Shown: piece after piece, positions 1 through 7,932 of the stretch
Position numbering within the stretch: the stretch's first letter is position 1
Layout: each line of letters begins with the position of its first letter
NCBI GenBank assembly: GCA_030641115.1
Contig: DAOWID010000486.1
Location: forward strand, 1-34,130
Reading direction: 5' to 3'
Origin: Planctomycetota bacterium
Lineage (GTDB): Bacteria > Planctomycetota > Phycisphaerae > Sedimentisphaerales > Anaerobacaceae
DNA: 34,130 bases
Program-made: the position numbers and the translations under genes
Notes under the pieces: generated by a model
The model's database searches: none
The model's input: only the letters and a program-made list of their open reading frames with translations
What the model was told of the DNA's origin: nothing

Positions 1-3000
1 ACGGCAAATTCCTGCGGGTTCTCAATCTTTGTGATAGTAATAGTCACATCGCACGGGCATGCCCCGGCAGGCACTACCACGGAAACGTCGTCTGCGCCGG
101 TTATGGTTGCGGGGTCGGTTCCCACGGTTGCGCCCGAGGAACTGGTAATCTGTTTTGATGTCAACACGTCCGGCTGCATGAAAGTGCTTGCGGCATAGTA
201 AATCTCCGTATTCGTATTCCTGCCATCGGTCCACACCAGATACGGATGGCCGTACTGGTCTATGTCCATTGCAGGTTCGCTCTGGTCGGCACTCGAGCTT
301 CCATCGCCTACCAGCACATTTGTTCCATAACCGGAGTTTGTCTGCGTCAGGTAAAGATCGGTATCGCTGGTGCTGCCGGCAACGTTTCGCTCATCCAGCC
401 AGGTAGCGAAGACCCTTAAGCTGCTGCCTGCGCTGCCGGTAACGGCGATCGCCGGTGAGAGCTGGTCGGCGCCCGAGGTATCGTCGATGAGGTTGCTTCC
501 GCTTAATGGGCTGCTCGGCAGGCCGTCCGAAGAAGCGTAGTATATGTCTTTGTCGCCTGATGTCTGATCGACCCATAGCAGATGCAAAATCGAGCCGGTG
601 GATTCGACGGCAATTGCGGGGCTTGATTGATCAGCCGCCTTGTCTATTATCAGCACATTGGTCCAGGAGCTGCCGGTGGCCCCGTAAATGTCATTGGATG
701 AGTTTCTGCCGTCTGTCCAGAGAACATAGGCCGTATTGGACGAATCTATCGCAATGGCTGGGGCGACCTGGTCGGAACCATCGGAAGTTATTCTCGTGAG
801 TGTTTTCGTGAGAAAGGCGTTGCTCGATGCGGCGATATATATGTCCTGATTGCCCGCCCGGTCATCCTGGAAAACGACGTGTGCGCGATTCGGAGATTGA
901 CCATCAACAGCCAGGGCAGGATTGATTTGGTTGTCGTTCGAATCGGTGACCCTTTGCTCGGCAGACCAGGTAGTTCCCCCGGTTGAGGTCGAAGTGTAGA
1001 TATCCCAGTTGCCGCGTCTGTTATCCTGCCAGACGACGTACAGCTTGTCATCGGCACCCAGCGCGACAGCGGGATTGCACTGGTCGGCGGCGTTATCTGT
1101 AAGCCGGACACCGGCGCCGAAAGTGTCCGAACCGGCTGCGAGTTTGGCAAGATAGATGTCCCTGCTGCCGGATGCACCGGCGTGCCAGACGGCCCATATA
1201 TTGCCGCTGCTGTCCCGGACGGTAGCAGGAGCGCCCTTATTGAGTGAGTCTGAACCGACCTGTTCGTTCTTGCCGAACGAGCGCATCTCGGTCCTGAAGG
1301 AATAGGTCTGCTCGGTCATTACATTTCCAGCGAGGTCCGTGGCATTAACCGTGACGGTCTTGGTCTCGTCGAAGCCGAATATCTGGCTCGACTGGTACGC
1401 ATAAGTATAGTTGGCTTTCGTACCTGCCCTTCGGCAATTGCCGCCGGCGCTGGTATAGTCTGGCGTATTGCCGGTGTATATGATGTCGTTGTCGAGCTTG
1501 ATGGTTACGGAATTGGCATCGACCCCTTTGCCGTCATCCACAACGTGCAGGACTATCAGGCTGTTCAAGGGGGCCTGGATGGAGTCGGCGTCCGGCGAGG
1601 AATTGGCAACAGCGGGCGCTGAGGCATCACCGACAACGATAGTCATTGTCTGCGAGTCTTCCAGATCGCCGTCACTTACAACAAAGGTTATTTGATAACT
1701 GCTGTCGGCCTGTGCGGCCGTCGGTGTCCAGTTGAAGGTTTGGTCGGTAAGTGCCGCTCCGGCGGGCAAACCAGTCGCTGAATACTCAATCGTATCGCCG
1801 TCAGGGTCGGTTGCGTCTATTCCAAATGTCAAGAGGGCATTGTCGGCAACGGATTTGTCGGCTGTGGTCTCCAGTACGGGCGCTCTGTTGACGTTATTGA
1901 CCGTTACGGTGACGGTTTCGGAGTCCTCGGCCTGGCTGTCACTCGCAGTGAAGGTCACCTCGAAGCTTCCTGCCTGTTCGTATCCCGGAGTCCAGATGAA
2001 CGTCTGGCCGGCAAAGGCTGCTCCGCTCGGCAGGCTCCCGGCTGAGTAGCTTATCGTGTCACCATCGGCATCGGCGGCGCTGACGGAGAAGCTCAGCAGG
2101 CCGGCCTCGTTGACCGACTGACTGCCGACTGCTGCAAGTACAGGCGCTCGATTGATATTACTTATGGTGATGGTAATGGTTTCGGAGTCCTGATCTTCGC
2201 CGTCGCTCGCAATGAAGGTTACGTCAAAACTCCCGGCCTGGGTATAGCCGGGCGTCCAGCTAAAAGTCTGGCCGGAGAAGGTCGCGCCGGTCGGCAAGTC
2301 CTGGGCCGAGTAGGTTAGCGTTTCACCGTCGGGATCGGTGGCGGATGCCGTGATTGTCAAAAGAGTATTCTCGCTTGTAGATTTATTGCCGATTGCCGTT
2401 AGGACAGGGGTCCTGTTGATGTTATTTACGGTTATGGTTACCGTCTCTGAATCCTGACTTTCACCGTCACTGGCAATGATGGTGACGCCATGCGTCCCCG
2501 CCTGGGCATATCCCGGCGTCCAACTGAAGCTCTGACCGGAGAAAGTTGCCCCGCTTGGCAGACCTGTAGCCGAATATGTAATAGTGTCCCCGTCACCGTC
2601 AGTTGCGCTCACCGTAAAGGCCAAAGCGGTATTCTCATTTACAGACTTACTGCCGATCTCCTGGAGCACCGGAGATTGGTTGCTCGAAGGCGATGAAACG
2701 TATTCGTAACATCCGGCATCAGGGGTCGTGCCACGAGAATTGCCCAAAATATCTGTTGCCGGTGCATTTGGAGCACCTATATCGACTGCGTTTGAGTCGG
2801 CGGCAAGCTGATAATTGTAACCATCATAATCCACGAACTCGTTTTGCCACATGTCAATATCTACAACTTCAACAGAATTATCGCCATAAGGAAAATTTGC
2901 ATCATCTATATGAACCCACCAATATCGAACAACATTATAATCTTCGATTCCTGGGTTTGGCGTTTTGGGGTCGTAATCCTCTCCCTCATATCTTTGCTGA

Positions 3001-4403
3001 AAATCTACGATCTCTATTACATTGCCGGTAAAATCATCACACTGTGCATCCCAAATAAATTCAAGTCGTTCATTAGGCAGCGTATTGTTGCGAACAATAA
3101 GATTTCGATGAGTACCGGAAAATGCAACGCCCCTCCCGGAACCGTAGAGGTTATAAAGTAAATTGTTTTCATAGACCATATTGTTATAGCTGACTGAACC
3201 ATCTTTGGACGACCCCGACCATACACCTTGTGCATCCGACCAGGTATAAGCCCCAATATCGTGGATTATATTGTTTATAACAATCACATTATTAGGGTCA
3301 TAACTTCCACTCTGGGGATATGTTTGGATGCCGTCCAGGTGATAGTTAGCGGTCGTTTCTATCTTTGTGATTGTCGGGTAATCCTGCCCAATCGCATTCT
3401 TCAACGTAATAGTATTACTATCAAAGGAGCTAACTTCATAGAATGCACCACTAACACGGATGCCATCTACGGTTAAGATAAGGAACTGAACATAACTCGA
3501 ACTCCATCCATCAAAAGGAGTGCCTGAATTTGCCGTAATAATCTTGGATGCGTCGTCATAGGAAGCTCCGGTGGTATCTGTATATACCACTGGACGCATT
3601 ATGTGGTGAATGGTATTGTTGCTAATTGTACTGCTCCGACCCTGAAGAATAATGCCATCAGAGTACAAATCGTGCAGAATGTTGTTATGTATAGTCCAGT
3701 CATTTCCCCAAAAGGTTATAGCGTGTTGGGTGTGAGTAATATTGCAATCTGTAATCGTAACATGCTCGGTCTCAACAGTTGTCTTCAGCGTCCAGATACC
3801 AAATCTGAAATCAGAAATCGTACAATCACTAACTTCAATCTCAGTACAAGCATTCAAACTCACTGCTGCATTAGCAGTGCCCCAATCCTGAAATGCATTA
3901 GCCGGTGAACTGTCTCCATCGATAGTACAATTTCGTAAGCGAACATAGTTACATAAATGAGCAAAAACGGCTCTATGGTCGGCAGAAGGATTGCCAGGAC
4001 CTATGGTAATGCCTTCAAAGTGCAAATACTTATCAAAAGGGCCGGTCCATAGCCCTAACACAATATATGTAAATACCGGCGTGTGTCCATTATCGGCCTT
4101 ATATGTAACCCAATTGGTACGAACAGTAGTTGCATCGATAAAGGCGCCGTAATTACCCGAGCGGAGTAAAACAGTATCGCCTTCTGCAACAGTTGACTGT
4201 GCTCTATAAAGGCTCTGCCACGGACGGACGCTTGTGCCAGGATCCGAGTCGTCGCCGTTGGGGTCGAGGTAGTATGTTGCTGCTGTTGCAACTGGAGGAT
4301 GAAGAAATAAACCGGCAACGATCAGAGAAAAAGTAAAGAATACCCGGAAGGGGCCGTGTATGGATGCCGGCCAGACTCTTCTTGCGTTATCGTTCGTAAA
4401 CAT
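1..4403 (-). CDS. Giant secreted beta-helix / Ig-repeat / propeller-like surface protein (3' end outside window)
   Basis: An uninterrupted minus-strand frame runs from an ATG at 4403 to the window edge (1467 codons, no stop), preceded by the SD-like GGGGTGGTG. Residues 1-42 look like a signal peptide ending in PPVATAA. Residues ~45-560 form a right-handed parallel beta-helix: repeated 'I.NN.IH.I' turns, ending in an anchor motif like DILGNSRGTTPDAGCYEY. Residues ~573-920 hold four Ig/cadherin-like repeats of ~87 aa, each with a WTPGY-type core (near residues 628, 715, 804, 888) and a D-DGD turn. An Ig-like domain follows (~920-1038). From ~1065 to ~1395 seven repeats share the pattern 'W.D.R....DIY', suggesting a seven-bladed propeller. 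Inferred role: secreted or cell-surface carbohydrate binding, adhesion or lyase-like function. It is divergent from the exosortase operon, so it may be a sorted substrate; the C-terminal sorting signal would lie beyond position 1 and cannot be seen. Confidence 0.9.
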   Translation of the reverse strand, partial: MFTNDNARRVWPASIHGPFRVFFTFSLIVAGLFLHPPVATAATYYLDPNGDDSDPGTSVRPWQSLYRAQSTVAEGDTVLLRSGNYGAFIDATTVRTNWVTYKADNGHTPVFTYIVLGLWTGPFDKYLHFEGITIGPGNPSADHRAVFAHLCNYVRLRNCTIDGDSSPANAFQDWGTANAAVSLNACTEIEVSDCTISDFRFGIWTLKTTVETEHVTITDCNITHTQHAITFWGNDWTIHNNILHDLYSDGIILQGRSSTISNNTIHHIMRPVVYTDTTGASYDDASKIITANSGTPFDGWSSSYVQFLILTVDGIRVSGAFYEVSSFDSNTITLKNAIGQDYPTITKIETTANYHLDGIQTYPQSGSYDPNNVIVINNIIHDIGAYTWSDAQGVWSGSSKDGSVSYNNMVYENNLLYNLYGSGRGVAFSGTHRNLIVRNNTLPNERLEFIWDAQCDDFTGNVIEIVDFQQRYEGEDYDPKTPNPGIEDYNVVRYWWVHIDDANFPYGDNSVEVVDIDMWQNEFVDYDGYNYQLAADSNAVDIGAPNAPATDILGNSRGTTPDAGCYEYVSSPSSNQSPVLQEIGSKSVNENTALAFTVSATDGDGDTITYSATGLPSGATFSGQSFSWTPGYAQAGTHGVTIIASDGESQDSETVTITVNNINRTPVLTAIGNKSTSENTLLTITASATDPDGETLTYSAQDLPTGATFSGQTFSWTPGYTQAGSFDVTFIASDGEDQDSETITITISNINRAPVLAAVGSQSVNEAGLLSFSVSAADADGDTISYSAGSLPSGAAFAGQTFIWTPGYEQAGSFEVTFTASDSQAEDSETVTVTVNNVNRAPVLETTADKSVADNALLTFGIDATDPDGDTIEYSATGLPAGAALTDQTFNWTPTAAQADSSYQITFVVSDGDLEDSQTMTIVVGDASAPAVANSSPDADSIQAPLNSLIVLHVVDDGKGVDANSVTIKLDNDIIYTGNTPDYTSAGGNCRRAGTKANYTYAYQSSQIFGFDETKTVTVNATDLAGNVMTEQTYSFRTEMRSFGKNEQVGSDSLNKGAPATVRDSSGNIWAVWHAGASGSRDIYLAKLAAGSDTFGAGVRLTDNAADQCNPAVALGADDKLYVVWQDNRRGNWDIYTSTSTGGTTWSAEQRVTDSNDNQINPALAVDGQSPNRAHVVFQDDRAGNQDIYIAASSNAFLTKTLTRITSDGSDQVAPAIAIDSSNTAYVLWTDGRNSSNDIYGATGSSWTNVLIIDKAADQSSPAIAVESTGSILHLLWVDQTSGDKDIYYASSDGLPSSPLSGSNLIDDTSGADQLSPAIAVTGSAGSSLRVFATWLDERNVAGSTSDTDLYLTQTNSGYGTNVLVGDGSSSADQSEPAMDIDQYGHPYLVWTDGRNTNTEIYYAASTFMQPDVLTSKQITSSSGATVGTDPATITGADDVSVVVPAGACPCDVTITITKIENPQEFA

Positions 4404-4550
4404 TTCACCACCCCTAAACATTAAACAAAAACTTATTACCACATACCTTTCCAGTATAAATGGTAACAATAAATCGCCTCAGGGGCAAACATAACATTTC
4501 GGCTGAGCTGGACTCAGATACGGCGAGTTGGCGATTTTGTTCTTGGAGAC

Positions 4551-4570
4551 GGATTAACACAGATTAACAC
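4551..4570. repeat. Tandem 10-mer (GATTAACAC twice)
   Basis: Two adjacent decamers, GGATTAACAC and AGATTAACAC, differ only in the first base. They lie in the divergent intergenic region just before a hairpin. They could be part of a dispersed intergenic repeat or a regulator-binding direct repeat. The sequence alone does not decide. Confidence 0.5.
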
Positions 4571-4586
4571 TGTTTGAGATATTTGG

Positions 4587-4606
4587 ATTCGCGCTTGCGC
4601 GGGAAT
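4587..4606. repeat. REP-like palindromic hairpin
   Basis: ATTC-GCGC-TT-GCGC-GG-GAAT forms a hairpin with a two-base bulge, followed by GACA. It resembles the widespread 'ATTCCCGC...GCGGGAAT' intergenic palindromes of environmental bacteria. No T-run follows, so a simple terminator is less likely, though it could act for transcripts in either direction. The family assignment is inference. Confidence 0.5.
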
Positions 4607-4902
4607 GACAATCTCTGTTATCCTATTGTAATGAAAGCACTTACGTCAATGTCAGTCTCAACAACGGTCAGCTTGAGTAAGATAGTGAATTGCGTTTGAG
4701 AATTTGGGCGAAAAGTGTGCGATTTGACGGTGGTTTTGAGTTTTTGCAGAGGCAACGAGTTTCTCCGTCCGAGAACGCGGGGCATCTTGGGGGGAATAGC
4801 AGAATTTATGTATGGTTTGCTTGTCAACTAAGCGGATTGCAGCCCATTATCGGAACTTATAGTTGGGGGCACTAATTTTTACTTTTTCCGAAAAATTTTG
4901 CC

Positions 4903-4931
4903 TTGACAGGGGACGATATAGCAAATACAAT
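4903..4931 (+). promoter_or_regulatory. Sigma70-type promoter TTGACA-N17-TACAAT for the EPS operon
   Basis: A perfect -35 hexamer TTGACA (4903-4908), the optimal 17-bp spacer and the near-perfect -10 TACAAT (4926-4931) read rightward. Just upstream is an A/T-rich tract (about 4871-4899) that could serve as an UP element. Transcription would start near 4938 and enter epsI about 170 nt later. This is the clearest promoter before the 27-kb run of plus-strand genes, so it probably drives at least the proximal genes. Confidence 0.7.
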
Positions 4932-5109
4932 TCTATCGAGTTGTTTGGTGATCTCAAGGAGGAGGTCTTCCCATTCTTTCGGTAGTAATTGTGCTTATTG
5001 TGCCCAGAGGGTCGTATTGTAGTTTTGAAGTGCTACTTTGGGGCTGTCCTGCTTGATGTATTCATTTAAGAATAGTTGTTCGATGGAACCGGAGAGGGGA
5101 TTGAGACAG

Positions 5110-5868
5110 ATGCGTGGCGCTGCGGGCAAGACGCCGGCATGGTTGATCTGGATTCTGGCCGTTCTGCTGCTGGTATCGGCCGGGGTAGCCTACCGCATTC
5201 CGGCACACCACTTGAAGCTGCTTGGTGAGGCCCCGATTGCGCTTCCCGTCCCTCTGAGCGATTTCCCCATGCAGATCGGCGGTTGGAAAGGCAGCGAGCT
5301 GTCCATTCGCGCGACTACCAGGGAGTATATGGAGGAACACTTTGCGGACGATTTTTTCAGCCGACGATACGTCAATTCTGCCGCCAAACTCTGGGCGGAC
5401 GTCTATGTGGTATATTGCTCGACGCGGCCGGGCGGCATATTGGGCCATCGGCCTCGGGCATGCTATCCGGCGCACGGCTGGCTGCACGATGGCAGCGAAA
5501 CATCGCAATTTACCTCGCAAGCCGGGCGGCAAGTAGCTTGTCTGATACATCGATTCCACAAGCCGCCTCCGGTGCACGACGAGAAGGTTGTCTTGAGCTT
5601 TTACATCTTGAACGGCGAGATTACGACGAATGAAGGGGATTTCTCCGGGGTTTTTGGTCGAAGACCTAATCTTGCCGGTGATCCGGGTCGATATGTGGCT
5701 CAGGTGCAAATAAGCTCGCCGCTGGAGAGTTCGGTCATAAAGGCGGCTGAGGGTATAGCGGACCTCGTGTTTGACTTCCTGCCGGATGAAAACGGCCGAG
5801 TCAGATCAAGTGGAAACATCAAGCCGCGAAGCGGCGACGGGGAAAGCAAACCGCGGAGCGGCGGCTAA
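5110..5868 (+). CDS. epsI: Exosortase-associated protein EpsI
   Basis: 252 aa from the ATG at 5110, which has GGAGAGGGG about 10 nt upstream; ATG 5083 and TTG 5038 are in-frame alternatives without good SDs. Residues 9-29 form one membrane segment. The rest is an extracytoplasmic domain of the EpsI (DUF3485) type: a 'DFPMQIGGWKG' entry, then 'VYVVYCSTRPGG' and the motif HRPRACYPAHGW with Cys118. EpsI proteins accompany exosortases, either as separate proteins or fused to them; their exact role in sorting or EPS assembly is not settled. Here it opens the operon, 15 kb from its exosortase. The tail after ~235 is an odd low-complexity repeat (KPRSGDGE / KPRSGG), probably a late addition. Identity is confident; the start is less so. 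Confidence 0.85.
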   Translation: MRGAAGKTPAWLIWILAVLLLVSAGVAYRIPAHHLKLLGEAPIALPVPLSDFPMQIGGWKGSELSIRATTREYMEEHFADDFFSRRYVNSAAKLWADVYVVYCSTRPGGILGHRPRACYPAHGWLHDGSETSQFTSQAGRQVACLIHRFHKPPPVHDEKVVLSFYILNGEITTNEGDFSGVFGRRPNLAGDPGRYVAQVQISSPLESSVIKAAEGIADLVFDFLPDENGRVRSSGNIKPRSGDGESKPRSGG

Positions 5869-6025
5869 AGACACACAAAGGCAAGGATGGCCCCATAAGG
5901 TGTTGCCTAACAAGAGGTTATGTCGATTCTCTCGATGTGACCCACGGGGACGGCGTGCAAGTGGCCATCGGCCGATTTCGATTCAATGATTGACTGTTGG
6001 GAGGTATTGGAGTGGAGTTCTCTTG

Positions 6026-7186
6026 ATGGACGAAGGGCACAATACACAAATGAAGCAGAAGCCAGAGTTGCGCGGACAAGTGCTGGAAGGGCCTAGCGAT
6101 ATTGCCGAGGTTGGTAAAGACTGGGACGATTTGTTCGAGCGTGCGCGGGATGCGACGTCGTTCCTCTCGCGTGCCTGGGCGGAGACGTTCATGAGCGAGA
6201 AACGCATTAGAGGAACTCCGCTCTTAGTTGTGGTCTGGGCCGGCCCCAAGCTTGCGGCTCTACTGCCACTGAGTATTAGGAGTTTCTGTGGCATACGTGT
6301 GGCGGAGCCTATAGGTACAACTAAACCCTCATACCTCGGACTTCTGGCGGACCTACACTATGCTGGCGCGATCCAGGTTGTAGCTGATGTCTGGATAAGA
6401 GAAAAAGTGGCCCATGCCTTTTACGATAAATATTTATCTTCACTCGATGAAACTACAAACGAATTATTAGCAGAGTTAGCTAATCACGGCTTTACATATA
6501 AGCTTGGATTTCGCCGCATTTGTCCGTGGATTCGTCTGAACAGATCTTTCGAGGATTACCTTCAAAAAACAAAGAGCGGCAAACGACGCAAGAAATTGCG
6601 CTATCAGGAAAGGCAGGTATTTAACGCAGGCGACGTAGCGGTTGTTCGCTACGCTGGCACAGATATTACGTCGGAAGTTATCGCGCGTATCGCTGCCATT
6701 CAGAAGGAAAGCTGGATGAAGAGACGTGGCGCAGCAGTCTTAGGACAGCCATTCTATCAAAAATTATTAATTGAGATGGCTAAAGCCGGTTTGGGCCACG
6801 TTTGGCTCATGACAAAGGATGGCGACGATGTTGCCTTCGCCTATACCTTTGTATCGCACAAGAAACTCCATCTTAGGTGGATAGCCTTCAAGCTCAAATA
6901 CGAATCTTCTTTGTCCTTCGGGAAAATACTGACCATGCGGATGATTCGTGATGCTTGTGAAGACCAAATTGTATCTTTTGACCTTGGTTTCGGGGATTCT
7001 GAATGGAAACAGTTTTGGGCTACAGATAGTCGTGATGTTGAGAGGGTCGTTGCAGGGCGTGGCGTTTTGGGGTATTTCGCTGTCTTGTGGTATGGCGCCA
7101 CATGGTGGCTCGCTGAGCAGAAATGGCTGTTTTCGTTGTATTCTAGGTTTAAAAGATGGGGCAGAATTCGTCAACAAGGGAGGTAA
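6026..7186 (+). CDS. FemAB-like / BioF2-like GNAT acyltransferase (first copy)
   Basis: 386 aa from the ATG at 6026, chosen because GGAG sits 8 nt upstream; TTG 5990 is an in-frame alternative. The C-terminal half fits the Acetyltransf_6 (FemAB/BioF2-like) fold: a basic stretch SGKRRKKLRYQERQ, then an aromatic-rich core and the hallmark 'SFDLGFGDSEWKQFW' near the end. Such proteins transfer acyl or aminoacyl groups and are recurrent in exosortase/EPS loci, where substrates are mostly unknown. A second member sits at 13783. No signal peptide is seen, so it is probably cytoplasmic and acts on sugar nucleotides or lipid-linked sugars (inference). The next gene's SD overlaps its 3' end. Confidence 0.75.
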   Translation: MDEGHNTQMKQKPELRGQVLEGPSDIAEVGKDWDDLFERARDATSFLSRAWAETFMSEKRIRGTPLLVVVWAGPKLAALLPLSIRSFCGIRVAEPIGTTKPSYLGLLADLHYAGAIQVVADVWIREKVAHAFYDKYLSSLDETTNELLAELANHGFTYKLGFRRICPWIRLNRSFEDYLQKTKSGKRRKKLRYQERQVFNAGDVAVVRYAGTDITSEVIARIAAIQKESWMKRRGAAVLGQPFYQKLLIEMAKAGLGHVWLMTKDGDDVAFAYTFVSHKKLHLRWIAFKLKYESSLSFGKILTMRMIRDACEDQIVSFDLGFGDSEWKQFWATDSRDVERVVAGRGVLGYFAVLWYGATWWLAEQKWLFSLYSRFKRWGRIRQQGR

Positions 7187-7193
7187 CGTTATT

Positions 7194-7853
7194 TTGAACG
7201 CTAACCTCTCAGAAAACGAAAAGACTTTTCGGCTGGTTGATACAGCTGACATCGATTCTATTGTTGAGATTTGCAGGGCTGCTTTCCCAAAGGTCGTTCG
7301 TTGGCAAGGAGCTCGATTCGTAGCAAAGAAGTGGTGTAAGGTCTGGCTTCACTCGTTATCAAATGAAACGTGGGTTTGTGTGAGTGGGAGAGTGATACTT
7401 GGATTCTTGGTTCTGAAGTTGAATCAATACCCGGCCAGCAAAGAAAGCCAAGAACATTGTCCACGTTTATTGATAAGGATGTCTGCTTTAATGATTTGTC
7501 CTAATGTTGTTTTGTCTCGCCTTAAGAATATGGCTATTTCTTATATGAGGAAAAACAAGCACCGATCAGCGAATGAATCCTGCGATGCAGAAGCGAAGAG
7601 CTCTAATTCTGCTGAAGAAAGAAAAGTGATATGGTTTGGGCCTATGGCCGTCTCACTTGACAAACGGAGGTGTGGTATCGGTACGGAGCTTTTACGTTTC
7701 GCGGAAGACAGAGCTAAGGTATTGGGTTACGAGATGATTAAACTTAGCGTTGATAATTGCAACGAACCAGCGATAACACTGTATGAGAAAATCGGGTTCA
7801 CACGAACTTCGGCGGCAAAAGACCAACTCTATTATACTAAGCTGCTCACATGA
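7194..7853 (+). CDS. GNAT family N-acetyltransferase
   Basis: 219 aa from a TTG at 7194; GGGAGGT at 7178-7184 fits this start and overlaps the stop of the previous gene, suggesting translational coupling. A longer frame reaching back to 6948 lies inside the upstream gene and is not credible. The C-terminus carries the GNAT acetyl-CoA-binding motif RRCGIGTELL (about residues 158-168), then 'LSVDNCNEPAITLYEKIGF', the usual motif B and aromatic end. The middle (about 110-150) is a lysine/serine-rich insert. It probably acetylates an amino sugar of the polysaccharide (inference from context). The gene is visibly AT-richer than the exosortase gene downstream. Confidence 0.8.
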   Translation: MNANLSENEKTFRLVDTADIDSIVEICRAAFPKVVRWQGARFVAKKWCKVWLHSLSNETWVCVSGRVILGFLVLKLNQYPASKESQEHCPRLLIRMSALMICPNVVLSRLKNMAISYMRKNKHRSANESCDAEAKSSNSAEERKVIWFGPMAVSLDKRRCGIGTELLRFAEDRAKVLGYEMIKLSVDNCNEPAITLYEKIGFTRTSAAKDQLYYTKLLT

Positions 7854-7932
7854 GAGGGCAGTTAGCAAAACTAACAGGATAGTCTGGGCGACAGCCAATA
7901 AGCAATTCAAAAGATAACAAACATTCGCATTT

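Larger units (their letters stand above)
4404..5109. other. Divergent intergenic region, no gene supported
   Basis: About 700 bases separate the minus-strand giant protein from epsI. It holds a tandem 10-mer, a REP-like hairpin and a strong rightward promoter (listed separately), plus a small hairpin CTGAG-N5-CTCAG at 4503-4517. Short ORFs on both strands (4618-4827 minus, 4690-4875 plus) overlap each other, lack good ribosome-binding sites and resemble nothing I recognise, so I treat the region as non-coding. I see no clear promoter for the leftward gene. The stretch between the promoter and epsI (~170 nt) would be a long leader; I see no recognisable riboswitch in it. Confidence 0.7.

Noticed and set aside
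1640-2690. Possible CRISPR-like or DNA-level tandem array
   Set aside because: The ~262-bp periodicity is in-frame protein repeat (Ig/cadherin-like) with diverged DNA, not short identical repeats with spacers.
188-3908. Many plus-strand ORFs opposite the giant protein
   Set aside because: All are shadows of one continuous minus-strand frame with a signal peptide and repeated domains.
4618-4875. Two opposing small ORFs in the divergent intergenic region
   Set aside because: They overlap each other, lack ribosome-binding sites and show no protein-like pattern.
5062-5709. 215-codon minus-strand ORF opposite epsI
   Set aside because: epsI carries clear family motifs; the antisense frame has none.
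5110-5868. EpsI considered as the exosortase itself or an exosortase-EpsI fusion
   Set aside because: It has a single membrane segment and no EAC-S/N-GLR Cys motif; the real exosortase is at 21248.
6948-7193. Upstream extension of the GNAT gene
   Set aside because: It would overlap the previous gene by 240 bases; TTG 7194 has an ideal SD and yields the normal GNAT length.
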